From positions 1-34,562 of the forward strand of contig CADDYS010000013.1 of NCBI GenBank assembly GCA_902810715.1: a stretch of 34,562 nt of DNA, written 5' to 3'. The DNA comes from a bacterium. Lineage in GTDB: Bacteria; Actinomycetota; Aquicultoria; Aquicultorales; Aquicultoraceae. Of the stretch, positions 16,248 to 24,206 are shown piece by piece. The notes under the pieces are model-generated. The model was not told where the DNA came from. It searched no databases and saw only the letters and a program-made list of their open reading frames with translations. The first letter of the stretch is position 1. The number at the start of each line of letters is the position of its first letter. A program made the translations under genes and the position numbers.

Positions 16248-18368
16248 TTACATGCTGACTCTTGCAATCTCTTCAATTGAGGTAATCCCGGCTTTGGCTT
16301 TCTCAAGGCCGTCTTCATGTAAAGTCCGCATACCTTCGCTGATCGCAGTTCTGGTAATCTCTTCAACAGTCGCCTTGTCTACTAAAAGCCTCTCTATATT
16401 TTCGGATATGATCATAACCTCATAAAGCCCTATGCGGCCACGATATCCAGTATTTCCGCAGAACTTACACCCACGTGCCCTATGCAATTCTTTGGGCTCC
16501 GACCCATCAAGCTTGAAACCTGCCTCGAGAAGTGCCTCTTTTGTGGGTTTATAGGGCTCCTTGCAGCGGGTGCAGAGCTTCCTGGCCAACCTTTGCGCCA
16601 CAATACAATCAACAGCGGAAGACACCAGGAAAGGCTCTATGCCCATCTCTATCAACCTGGTCAGAGTCGCAGAAGCGGTATTTGTATGCAGCGTCGATAA
16701 AACTAGATGGCCGGTAAGGGCCGACTCTATTGCGATGATGGCGGTCTCCTCATCCCTAATCTCGCCGATCATTATAATATCCGGGTCATGGCGAAGGATC
16801 GACCTGAGAGCGCTGGGAAAAGTTAATCCGGCCTTTGTATTTACTTGCACCTGGTTTATGTTTGGTAAGCGGTACTCAACGGGGTCTTCGACCGTGATTA
16901 AATTTCTCTCCGTGACATTGAGTATATTCAATACGGCATAAAGGGTGGTTGTCTTACCGCTACCGGTTGGCCCCGTAATAAGTATTGCCCCATACGGTTT
17001 ACTAAATGATTCCTTAAACCTCGACAGCGAGTCGGGTAAAAATCCCAGGTCGTCAAGATTTAGCATGATATTGTCTTTTTCCAGAACCCTTAAGACTACT
17101 TGCTCGCCGTGTATTGTAGGCAGGGTGGCGACACGAAAATCAACCGGTTTCTTATCAATGGCCAAACCGAATCGGCCATCTTGCGGCAATCTTCGCTCGG
17201 CGATATCAAGACCGGCCATAATCTTAATCCTGGATATAATACCGGCCTGGACATGTTTGGGCGATCGCATAACTTCTTGAAGCACGCCATCCACCCTGTA
17301 CCTCACCCTTACCTCATTTTCTTGAGGTTCAATAAAAATATCGCTTGCCCCTTCTCTAAACGCCTCGGTCACTATTAGATTTACCAGTTTTACTACCGGT
17401 GCTTCCTCAGATTCTTCCTCGAACTGTACATGGTTAATATTCTGTTCGGTATGATCCCCTATGTTCTCGATGGCCTCTTCAACAGCCGCATTACTGGTAC
17501 TATAGCGATTGATAGCAACCTGAAGCTCGCTATCTGACACAACAACCGGTACGATTTCATAGCCGGTTATAACGCGTAGATCATCTATCGCAAAAATGTT
17601 TGTCGGATCTGACATTGCGATTACGAGACGTTCACCATCAAAATCTATGGGCAACAGATTATAGCGTCGGATATGCTCGTTCGATACAAGTGATAACGCC
17701 TGGGGATTTATTTCAAAACTACTTAGGTCTACAAAGTCTATATGAAGCTGCTTGGCTATATTCATTGCAACATCGACCTCTGAGATAGGTTCCAGGCCAA
17801 GCAGTTTTTGCGCTTCAGGTTGTATATCCTTTTCGCTTTCATCTATCTCGTCTGTAATTTCTTGGATGGTATTTTCAGCCGATTCAGCCAAAACAATGTT
17901 GGTATATTTGCCGATAGCCTCTTCCAAATCGCTTTCCGTTACCACGACGGGGACTATGTAGTAGCCGCTCTTGACATAAAGCTCGTTTATCGCTGCTATA
18001 TTTGTCTTTCCAGACATCGCCGCGACTAAGCGACCGCCCTCAAATCCGATAGGTAACAGATTATAATTTAGGATATCCTCTACCGGTATAATCGATACCG
18101 CCTTAGGGTCGATAGTAAAATCGCTCAGCTTAACATAATCGATATGTAGCTGCTTAGCTACGATTTTAGCAGCTTCTACCTCGGACATGGATTCTGCTTG
18201 GGATGGATGGGGACCTGCGGGGGCTTCAAGCTCGTTAATATCGTCGGGGATATACGAGTTTATGATCGACTGGATATCGTTTTCTACTGCGACGGGATCT
18301 TCATCCGGTTGATTTTTATCATCTGTTTTAGCACTAAACAGATAATCGCTAATCTTTCTTTTGAGCAT
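16248..18368 (-). CDS. pilB: PilB/GspE-type pilus assembly ATPase with duplicated N-terminal domain
   Basis: A 706-residue ATPase, about 150 residues longer than usual. Two copies of the GspE N-terminal domain lie at about 63-156 and 197-290. Each starts AxxIAKQLHID(Y/F)V, continues through (Y)NLLPI and ends in VVVxxSxLxxAIxxY, 134 residues apart. The motor follows: Walker A GPTGSGKTT (466-474), PQDGR, VEDPVEY, DPDIIMIGEIRDEE, GHLVLSTLHTN, zinc pairs CTRC and CKFCG. The acidic first 60 residues look disordered. The start overlaps the aroE end by 20 bases, so expression is probably coupled to aroE. It is followed by the second ATPase. Confidence 0.92.
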   Translation of the reverse strand: MLKRKISDYLFSAKTDDKNQPDEDPVAVENDIQSIINSYIPDDINELEAPAGPHPSQAESMSEVEAAKIVAKQLHIDYVKLSDFTIDPKAVSIIPVEDILNYNLLPIGFEGGRLVAAMSGKTNIAAINELYVKSGYYIVPVVVTESDLEEAIGKYTNIVLAESAENTIQEITDEIDESEKDIQPEAQKLLGLEPISEVDVAMNIAKQLHIDFVDLSSFEINPQALSLVSNEHIRRYNLLPIDFDGERLVIAMSDPTNIFAIDDLRVITGYEIVPVVVSDSELQVAINRYSTSNAAVEEAIENIGDHTEQNINHVQFEEESEEAPVVKLVNLIVTEAFREGASDIFIEPQENEVRVRYRVDGVLQEVMRSPKHVQAGIISRIKIMAGLDIAERRLPQDGRFGLAIDKKPVDFRVATLPTIHGEQVVLRVLEKDNIMLNLDDLGFLPDSLSRFKESFSKPYGAILITGPTGSGKTTTLYAVLNILNVTERNLITVEDPVEYRLPNINQVQVNTKAGLTFPSALRSILRHDPDIIMIGEIRDEETAIIAIESALTGHLVLSTLHTNTASATLTRLIEMGIEPFLVSSAVDCIVAQRLARKLCTRCKEPYKPTKEALLEAGFKLDGSEPKELHRARGCKFCGNTGYRGRIGLYEVMIISENIERLLVDKATVEEITRTAISEGMRTLHEDGLEKAKAGITSIEEIARVSM

Positions 18369-19239
18369 TATATGGCCGATCTCCGCTTTCTAATCCATGG
18401 ATTAACGCCCGACGCATTTCTTCTGCCGGCGCGGAGATGCCAGTCCAAATCTCAAAGGCTAAAGCTGCCTGGTGAACGAGCATGCCGATCCCGTTTGCAG
18501 CCCCGGCTCCTTTATGTCTTGCTCCTTTTATTAGTACGGTTTCTTGCGGTGTATAAATGAGGTCGTATACAAAATGCTTTTTTTCTATCAGTTCTAAGGG
18601 TACTGGCAGGAGGCCTCCGCTTTCCGCCATTCCGACAGGCGTAGCGTTAACAATTAAATCTCCTATTTGAAATATATCGGCCAGATTACCTTCAAAAGTA
18701 AGCGATTTTACCAGAATATCCCTTGAAATAATTGTAATACGGTCCGTTATAACCTGCGATTTTTCCACAGACCTGCCGATTGCGACTATGCTTTTGGCCC
18801 CGGCCTGCGCCAAGGCGACCGCTACCGCCTTTGCGGCGCCCCCGGTACCCAAAATAATAGCTGTTTTACCTGCGGGATCGAATCCTTCTTCCTTAAGAGA
18901 GCGTATAAAACCTTCTGCATCGGTATTGTGGCCAGTAAGGCGGCCTTCCTTGTTATTTATTGTATTTACAGCCCCGATGATCCGGGCTTCTTTGGATAAT
19001 TCGTCCAGCAGAGGGATTACCGACTCTTTATGCGGCATGGTAACATTTACGCCCTTTATGTTAAGCGCCCTTATGCCGTCTATCGCGCTTTTGAGATGCG
19101 CTTTTTCAACAACAAACGCCAGGTATCTATAGTTTAGGCCACACACCTCAAAAGCCCTATTGTGCATAAGAGGCGAAAGCGTATAGGTTAACGGATATCC
19201 AATTATGCCTGTTATCTTGGTTTTTCCAGTAATATTGAT
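18349..19239 (-). CDS. aroE: shikimate dehydrogenase, no ordinary start codon
   Basis: Reduces 3-dehydroshikimate to shikimate with NADPH. Catalytic Lys is in NVTMPHKES and Asp in HNTDAEGF; the Rossmann motif is LGTGGAAKAV, and NATPVGM is present. From the first ATG (19167) the protein lacks the shikimate-binding N-terminus. That segment (GKTKITGIIGYPL, then TLSPLMHN) is encoded in the same frame just upstream, but a TGA at 19245-19243 closes the frame before any ATG, GTG or TTG. ATC 19239 lies seven bases after GGAGG and would give 296 residues; ATT 19233 is another option. Alternatively one extra base has been gained, since removing a C near 19240 would join it to a GTG. Overlaps pilB. Confidence 0.88.
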   Translation of the reverse strand: MNITGKTKITGIIGYPLTYTLSPLMHNRAFEVCGLNYRYLAFVVEKAHLKSAIDGIRALNIKGVNVTMPHKESVIPLLDELSKEARIIGAVNTINNKEGRLTGHNTDAEGFIRSLKEEGFDPAGKTAIILGTGGAAKAVAVALAQAGAKSIVAIGRSVEKSQVITDRITIISRDILVKSLTFEGNLADIFQIGDLIVNATPVGMAESGGLLPVPLELIEKKHFVYDLIYTPQETVLIKGARHKGAGAANGIGMLVHQAALAFEIWTGISAPAEEMRRALIHGLESGDRPYNAQKKD

Positions 19240-19256
19240 GGTTCACCCTCCCCACA

Positions 19257-19345
19257 TTAGCTGATAGCTCATAGCTCACAGCTGACAGAAAATTTGTACC
19301 CGCGTCTCTTACCTTCGCCCTATGAGCTATGAGCTGTGAGCTCTC
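19257..19345. repeat. inverted pair of AGCTCATAG-type repeats between yqeG and aroE
   Basis: Left arm: GATAGCTCATAGCTCACAGC from 19263; right arm: the complementary words (CTATGAGCTATGAGCTGTG) from 19319. About 40 bases separate them. The right arm encodes the last residues (AHSS) and stop of the YqeG gene, so the repeat has replaced or extended that gene's 3' end. Confidence 0.75.
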
Positions 19346-19830
19346 ATCCACCGCTTCATAATCATTCTCTCAAGGTGGCGCAAGAACTTGGTGTGAATGC
19401 CGTCATGGTTACTCATCGGCATTACGAGGATGGTTCGCAAGCCGGTTATGTTTCCACCGAAGACATCGGTAAATATCTGGTCGCCAACGACTACTGTCTC
19501 TTCTTTTCTCGTCCCGAGGACATCCAGGGCACGCTTGAACGCCCCTTTCCGTGGCTTGGCGGCCCTTGCTACAAGTGGGAGCTCGACCTGGGCTGCTATC
19601 GAGCTTACCCTTTGCTTCCAGTTGTTAGAGAGGATGCAGGCTTTAATATCATGTTCCTTCAGTTTGGCGAGCCAATGCTTTAGGTCTTCGGTGGCGGTGG
19701 AGCTATTCCGGGCAACGATTGTATTATCGAGGTCAAGAATAAGTCCCCTGACCCCACCTGCTTTTAGATGTGATAGGTCGATGTCGTATATAGTTTCATA
19801 GTAGTGATCCGGGAAAAATCTCTTCAACAT
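19327..19830 (-). CDS. yqeG: YqeG-family HAD phosphatase
   Basis: 167-residue HAD-IIIA protein. Motif I is DLDNT (33-37), motif II SNN near 68-70, the motif III region is AKPRKGAF, and motif IV is GDQIFTDVFG (116-125). The N-terminus LKRFFPDHYYETIYDIDL is characteristic of YqeG. The family is related to mitochondrial phosphatidylglycerophosphate phosphatase, but the bacterial substrate is not established for this lineage. It begins three bases after the U32 gene and precedes aroE. The last four codons lie in a dispersed repeat. Confidence 0.88.
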   Translation of the reverse strand: MLKRFFPDHYYETIYDIDLSHLKAGGVRGLILDLDNTIVARNSSTATEDLKHWLAKLKEHDIKACILSNNWKQRVSSIAAQVELPLVARAAKPRKGAFKRALDVLGTRKEETVVVGDQIFTDVFGGNITGLRTILVMPMSNHDGIHTKFLRHLERMIMKRWMRAHSS

Positions 19831-19833
19831 CTT

Positions 19834-21063
19834 TTAGTTAGCTACCCTTCGACGCAAAATCGCAAACTTTGGCCATGGCTCGGGCGATGGTATACCGACC
19901 CGGAAGCCGGCATGCGCTACTTCTATCTGCCCAAGTTTAGCATCCCCATTGAAGCTTATCATCTTTGGGATATAGTAGTCTTTGACTAAATTATCCGGGC
20001 TAAGTATCTCAATTGGCTCTGCTATGCTCAACTTATTTCGCACCGATACCGTTACCAAACCCTTTTCCTCATCGTAGCCGTCCACAAGGCCGACAAAGTC
20101 ATGAGATTTCTCGTAACGGCTGTAATCCAAAATTTCTTCTCCCTTGTTTCCCAAAAAGAAACCGGTCGAGTATTCTCGGTGGCTAATTTTCTCGATTTCT
20201 TCAAACCATTCCGGGTCTGGCTCGTAATTCTCGGGATCATTAAAATACCGGTCGATAGCCTGCCGGTAAATTTTCGTGACGGCCGCGACGTAGTGCGTGC
20301 TCTTCATGCGCCCCTCTATCTTTAGGCTATCCAGGCCGCATTGCATAAGCTCCGGTATATGGCCGATCAACGCTAAATCCTTGGAGTTGAAGAAATATAT
20401 GCCCTTGTCATCCTCTTGTACCTCGTGATATTGACCCGGCCTTTTTTCCTCCACAAGATAGTATTTCCAGCGGCAGGAGTGGGCGCAATCTCCCCGGTTG
20501 CCGTCTCTATCCGCAAAAAACTTGCTCATGAGGCACCTTCCCGAGTAGGAAACGCACATCGCCCCGTGGATAAAAACCTCGGTCTCTATGCCGGTATTTT
20601 GTGCGATAGCAGCTATCTCTTTGGCGGATAGCTCACGCGCCAAGACCACTCTCGATGCCCCTTGGGCCGCCCAGAACTCGACCGCCGCCGCGTTGGTTAC
20701 GTTGGCCTGGGTACTGACGTGAATGCGCAGGCCCGGGGCAACCCTTTTTACGGTAGCCAGAACGCCGGGGTCGGCGACGATCACCGCATCCACGCCGGCT
20801 TCCGCCAGATCCGACACATAACTCTCGAGCTTTCCAAGGTCGCTGTCCCTGGCGAATATATTAAGCGTCACATAGAGCTTCCTGCCGGCGTTATGCGTTA
20901 CCTGAGCTGCTTTATTAATATCACTTACGGAGAAATTACTTGCTTTTGAGCGCAGGCTGAAGTCGCGTCCGCCGATGTAGACGGCATCGGCGCCGTAAGC
21001 AATCGCGTATTTTAGCCTTTCCATATTGCCGGCTGGGGATAAAATTTCCGGCTTCTTAACCAA
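19834..21063 (-). CDS. U32 peptidase-family protein, TrhP/YegQ-like (tRNA hydroxylation)
   Basis: A TIM-barrel U32 protein, 409 residues from TTG 21063. It shows KPEILSPAGNMERLKYAIAYG, DAVYIGG, the signature EVFIHGAMCVSYSGRC, and cysteines in GDCAHSCRWKYY that may hold an iron-sulfur cluster. YegQ/TrhP members work in prephenate-dependent 5-hydroxylation of tRNA uridine-34, and prephenate derives from chorismate made by the neighbouring aro genes. The frame is open to 21132, but that lead is a translation of a GCCGAGGC hairpin. TTG 21063 has AAAGGA six bases upstream. Older annotation as collagenase is probably misleading. Confidence 0.88.
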   Translation of the reverse strand: MVKKPEILSPAGNMERLKYAIAYGADAVYIGGRDFSLRSKASNFSVSDINKAAQVTHNAGRKLYVTLNIFARDSDLGKLESYVSDLAEAGVDAVIVADPGVLATVKRVAPGLRIHVSTQANVTNAAAVEFWAAQGASRVVLARELSAKEIAAIAQNTGIETEVFIHGAMCVSYSGRCLMSKFFADRDGNRGDCAHSCRWKYYLVEEKRPGQYHEVQEDDKGIYFFNSKDLALIGHIPELMQCGLDSLKIEGRMKSTHYVAAVTKIYRQAIDRYFNDPENYEPDPEWFEEIEKISHREYSTGFFLGNKGEEILDYSRYEKSHDFVGLVDGYDEEKGLVTVSVRNKLSIAEPIEILSPDNLVKDYYIPKMISFNGDAKLGQIEVAHAGFRVGIPSPEPWPKFAILRRRVAN

Positions 21064-21106
21064 TTTTCGTCCTTTGTTCACGGTTCGAAATTCCCTTAAA
21101 TCATCA

Positions 21107-21127
21107 GCCGAGGCTAAAAGCCTCGGC
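21107..21127. repeat. perfect GCCGAGGC/GCCTCGGC hairpin between nifU-like and U32 genes
   Basis: 8-bp stem with TAAAA loop. On the minus strand it lies between the nifU-like stop and the U32 start. No T-run follows, so it may be an attenuator, processing site or REP-like palindrome. Confidence 0.55.
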
Positions 21128-21171
21128 CGCATAAATCATTCTATAGTAACGATCGTTTTGTCACTCAAATT

Positions 21172-21408
21172 TTATAGGAGGACGTTCTGTACCGATTTTA
21201 TCTCGGGAATAACCTCCTTTAAGGTCTGCTCAACATAATGCGTCAATGTCATCTGGGACATCGGGCATCCGGCACATGAACCCAGTAACCTCACCTGAAC
21301 AACGCCATCATCGGTAACATCGACGAGCTCTATATCCCCTCCATCCGCCTGAAGAGCGGGCTTTATACGTCCAAGCGCTTCCTCAACTTTCTCGCGCAAA
21401 TTGTTCAC
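21172..21408 (-). CDS. NifU C-terminal-domain iron-sulfur scaffold protein
   Basis: A 78-residue stand-alone NifU-C/Nfu domain. It shows VEEALGRIKPALQADGGDIELVDV and the cluster-binding CxxC in GSCAGCPMSQMTL. Such proteins carry Fe-S clusters to targets; the next gene encodes a probable Fe-S U32 protein, although the link is only positional. GGGAGG lies six bases before the ATG. Confidence 0.93.
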   Translation of the reverse strand: MNNLREKVEEALGRIKPALQADGGDIELVDVTDDGVVQVRLLGSCAGCPMSQMTLTHYVEQTLKEVIPEIKSVQNVLL

Positions 21409-21648
21409 CTCCCGGACATCTTCTCCTGCAATTATCGTAACATATCAGCATAAAAATAAGAAGACAGAAATGATTTCTGTATCCTGGCCTCTGGACCCTG
21501 GACCTTTTTTTTATGGTATACTTATGCCTAAGAAACGCTAACCCTCAAATTTACCGATCACAAAAACTAGAAAAATGCGTTCGTTTATGGCAATCTAAGG
21601 TTCAGTACAAATTTCGCAGTATAAATTGTACTAGCGGAGGCTGGTAAT
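21409..21648 (+). promoter_or_regulatory. divergent spacer with extended -10 and leader hairpin for PBP1A
   Basis: On the plus strand TGGTATACT (21514-21522) fits an extended -10 box, with a T-run and three CTGGACC-type 7-bp units just upstream. The leader contains an imperfect hairpin, AGTACAAATTT (21604-21614) with AAATTGTACT (21623-21632), ending just before ribosome site GCGGAGG (21634-21640). The hairpin could be an operator or expose/mask the ribosome site. No promoter for the nifU-like gene is clear. Confidence 0.38.
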
Positions 21649-24138
21649 TTGCGAACGTTTCTTGGTTCGATTCTGGGATTTTTCTTAAAGAGAAAAATCG
21701 TCACTACGGCAATCGCGGTCATAATCGTGTTGGCGGCATCGGCGATGGTTTTCGCGTACGAGGCGACCCGCAACCTTCCCGATATCGGCGATGTTAAAAG
21801 CGTTATAAAAAATCAAACCACCTACATCTACGCAGCCGATGGAACCCTTATAACCAAGCTTTATGTAGACAACAGAACGATTATTCCCTTAAAACAGGTA
21901 TCCCCCATACTGCAAAAAGCGGTTGTGGCGGTTGAAGACCAGCGATTCTACGAGCACGGCGGAGTTGATTACGTGCGTATTATAGGCGCGCTGCTCAGAG
22001 ACTTAAAAAGTCACGGCGCCTCGCAGGGTGGCTCGACGATTACCCAACAATACGTTAAAAACGCCTACTTCAGTCCCGAGAAAACCATCCAGAGAAAAAT
22101 AAGAGAGGCGTTTCTTGCGACGGAGCTCGAGCATAACTACACCAAGGAGCAGATTCTTGAGAAATACCTGAACACTATCTACTTTGGTAACCGGGCTTAT
22201 GGAATTGAGGCGGCAAGTCAGGCCTACTTCGGTATCCCGGCAAGCCGGCTAAATATTGAGCAAAGTGCTCTTCTTGCCGGGTTGATAAGAGGTCCGGAGA
22301 CTTACAACCCGTATAAAAACCCGGAAGAGGCAACTAAGCGGCGAAATTTTGTTATCGACAACATGCTCTCGCAGGGTTTTATCAAGCCAGGTGAGGCTAA
22401 GCAGGCTAAAGCCAAACCGCTTAGCATCTTACCTAAACAGCAAAGCTATATCGGTGCCGCGCCGTACTTCGCCGACTGGATTAAGTCAGAGATGGAATAC
22501 GACCTGCACTATTCGGAGAATGATATCAACTCCCGTGGATTTAAGATCTATACAACGCTTGACCCGAAGATGCAGGAAGCCGCCGAGCTTGCCTGGAAGA
22601 AGTATCTCCCGTCGCCTACCGACCCAGAGGTATCTCTCGTAGCGATCGACCCGAAAACCGGTGCGGTTAAGGCGATGGTCGGCGGCAAGGACTATAATAA
22701 AAATAAGTTTAACTACGCCGCGCTTGGCAACGGCTTTCAGCCCGGTTCTTCTTTTAAGCCTTTCACGCTTACGGCTGCTTTGATGAACGGGATATCCCCC
22801 GATGACAGGTTTGACGCCTCATCGCCGCAGGACTTCGACATGGGCGGAGGAAAGAAGTGGGCGGTGCATAACTACTCGGGCGAGTCTGGGGCGGGCTTTG
22901 TCCAACTTCGAAGGGCGACCCAATTCTCAATAAACGTTGTCTACGCAGCACTTATGCTTAAAGTAGGCGTGGATAAGGTAATAGGCACGGCCAAGAATCT
23001 AGGAATTACAAGTGAGCTAAACCCCGACCCGGCAATTACCCTGGGGGGATTAAAGTACGGAGTCACACCGCTTGAGATGGCCTCCGCGTACTCTACATTT
23101 GCAAACAACGGGTCGCATAATCCGCCCTATGGGGTGCAAAAAATTGAGATGAATGACGGGCGTCTGGTTTACGAACATAAACCGGATCCAAAACAGGCCA
23201 TAGATAAAGTAGTAGCCTGCGTTGTTAACGACATCCTGCAAAGTGTCGTCAACGGTGGAACCGGCACGAGAGCTAGAATCGGCAGGCCTGCCGCAGGAAA
23301 AACCGGGACAACTACGGATTATTATGATGCGTGGTTCTGCGGCTACACGCCGGACATGGCGGCCTCGGTCTGGGTAGGCTTTCCAACTGTAAAGAATGAA
23401 AAGGGTGATGCCACAAGAAAACCTATGTCACACGTGCACGGTATAAGGGTCGCCGGTGGAACATTCCCGGCTCAGATTTGGGCAGCGTTTATGAAGATGG
23501 CCTTAAAAGATGTTAAGCCGAGTAACTTCGAGAAGGCTAATAGGTCGGAATTAACCTGGATAGACCTTTGCGACGAGACAAACTTGCTGCCGACTGAATT
23601 CTGCCCAACGGTAAGCAAACATATGTTTATACGCAAATATATCAAACCCAAGGATATTAAGAGATGTGCCGTACACAAGCCGGTTGTAGTCCCGAACCTT
23701 CTGACTATGAGCCAGGATGGGGCGATTCAAACGCTAACCGGGCTTAAGCTGGGCTACAATATAACCAATAAACCTTCGACCGGGCCATCCGGAGTTGTTA
23801 TCGAGCAGAATCCTGCTGAGGGGGCGCAGGTCAAGGAAGGAACGGTTGTCGAGATCTCGATAAGCATACCCGGAGAGAGCGTCCCGCCGCCAAATCAGTC
23901 ACAGCAACCGCCTCCTACAGATCAGCCAACAGTTCAGGTGCCGGATGTTGTTGGTAAACCCGAGACCACGGCAAAGAACGCGTTGAAGAATACGGGATTC
24001 AACAATATAGAGGTAAAATATGATAGTAAAGGTGATGGCCAAACGTCTTTAAATTGCGTTATGTCACAGACCCCAGCCGCCAATAGCTATGCAAAACCAG
24101 ATAGTGTGGTCACTATAGTGATTTACAAACCGATTTAG
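21649..24138 (+). CDS. penicillin-binding protein 1A with two PASTA domains
   Basis: A bifunctional class A PBP that polymerises and cross-links peptidoglycan. TTG start with GCGGAGG eight bases upstream. It has a short cytosolic tail and one membrane helix (about 16-36). The GT51 transglycosylase contains catalytic Glu96 in EDQRFYEHGG, GGSTITQQ and TIYFGNRAYGIEAAS. The transpeptidase has Ser367 in SSFK, SIN in QFSINVVY, and KTGTT at 551. Two PASTA domains follow (about 684-744 and 763-829), separated by a Pro/Gln linker. C-terminal PASTA modules on class A PBPs are typical of Gram-positive groups. It is the only plus-strand gene in the first 32 kb. Confidence 0.95.
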   Translation: MRTFLGSILGFFLKRKIVTTAIAVIIVLAASAMVFAYEATRNLPDIGDVKSVIKNQTTYIYAADGTLITKLYVDNRTIIPLKQVSPILQKAVVAVEDQRFYEHGGVDYVRIIGALLRDLKSHGASQGGSTITQQYVKNAYFSPEKTIQRKIREAFLATELEHNYTKEQILEKYLNTIYFGNRAYGIEAASQAYFGIPASRLNIEQSALLAGLIRGPETYNPYKNPEEATKRRNFVIDNMLSQGFIKPGEAKQAKAKPLSILPKQQSYIGAAPYFADWIKSEMEYDLHYSENDINSRGFKIYTTLDPKMQEAAELAWKKYLPSPTDPEVSLVAIDPKTGAVKAMVGGKDYNKNKFNYAALGNGFQPGSSFKPFTLTAALMNGISPDDRFDASSPQDFDMGGGKKWAVHNYSGESGAGFVQLRRATQFSINVVYAALMLKVGVDKVIGTAKNLGITSELNPDPAITLGGLKYGVTPLEMASAYSTFANNGSHNPPYGVQKIEMNDGRLVYEHKPDPKQAIDKVVACVVNDILQSVVNGGTGTRARIGRPAAGKTGTTTDYYDAWFCGYTPDMAASVWVGFPTVKNEKGDATRKPMSHVHGIRVAGGTFPAQIWAAFMKMALKDVKPSNFEKANRSELTWIDLCDETNLLPTEFCPTVSKHMFIRKYIKPKDIKRCAVHKPVVVPNLLTMSQDGAIQTLTGLKLGYNITNKPSTGPSGVVIEQNPAEGAQVKEGTVVEISISIPGESVPPPNQSQQPPPTDQPTVQVPDVVGKPETTAKNALKNTGFNNIEVKYDSKGDGQTSLNCVMSQTPAANSYAKPDSVVTIVIYKPI

Positions 24139-24206
24139 TAGCGCAGCCCTTATGTTTGCAAATTTATAAGGCAGAGCTAAAGCCCTGCGCTACGGGCCTG
24201 CGCTAC
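24138..24206. repeat. GTAGCGCAGG repeats forming a convergent hairpin
   Basis: GTAGCGCAG at 24138-24146 pairs with CTGCGCTAC at 24185-24193, and a further copy lies at 24198-24206. An inner GCAGGGC/GCTCTGC hairpin is also present. The units form the 3' end of the pabC-like gene and the spacer to the PBP stop, and could act as a bidirectional terminator. Confidence 0.65.

Noticed and set aside
18340-18385. TATAAT box in front of the first pilB
   Set aside because: The TATAAT overlaps the pilB ATG itself and lacks a -35 box; the gene overlaps aroE and is probably co-transcribed.
21064-21132. N-terminal extension of the U32 protein
   Set aside because: It translates a GCCGAGGC hairpin; TTG 21063 has a proper ribosome site and matches the family start.
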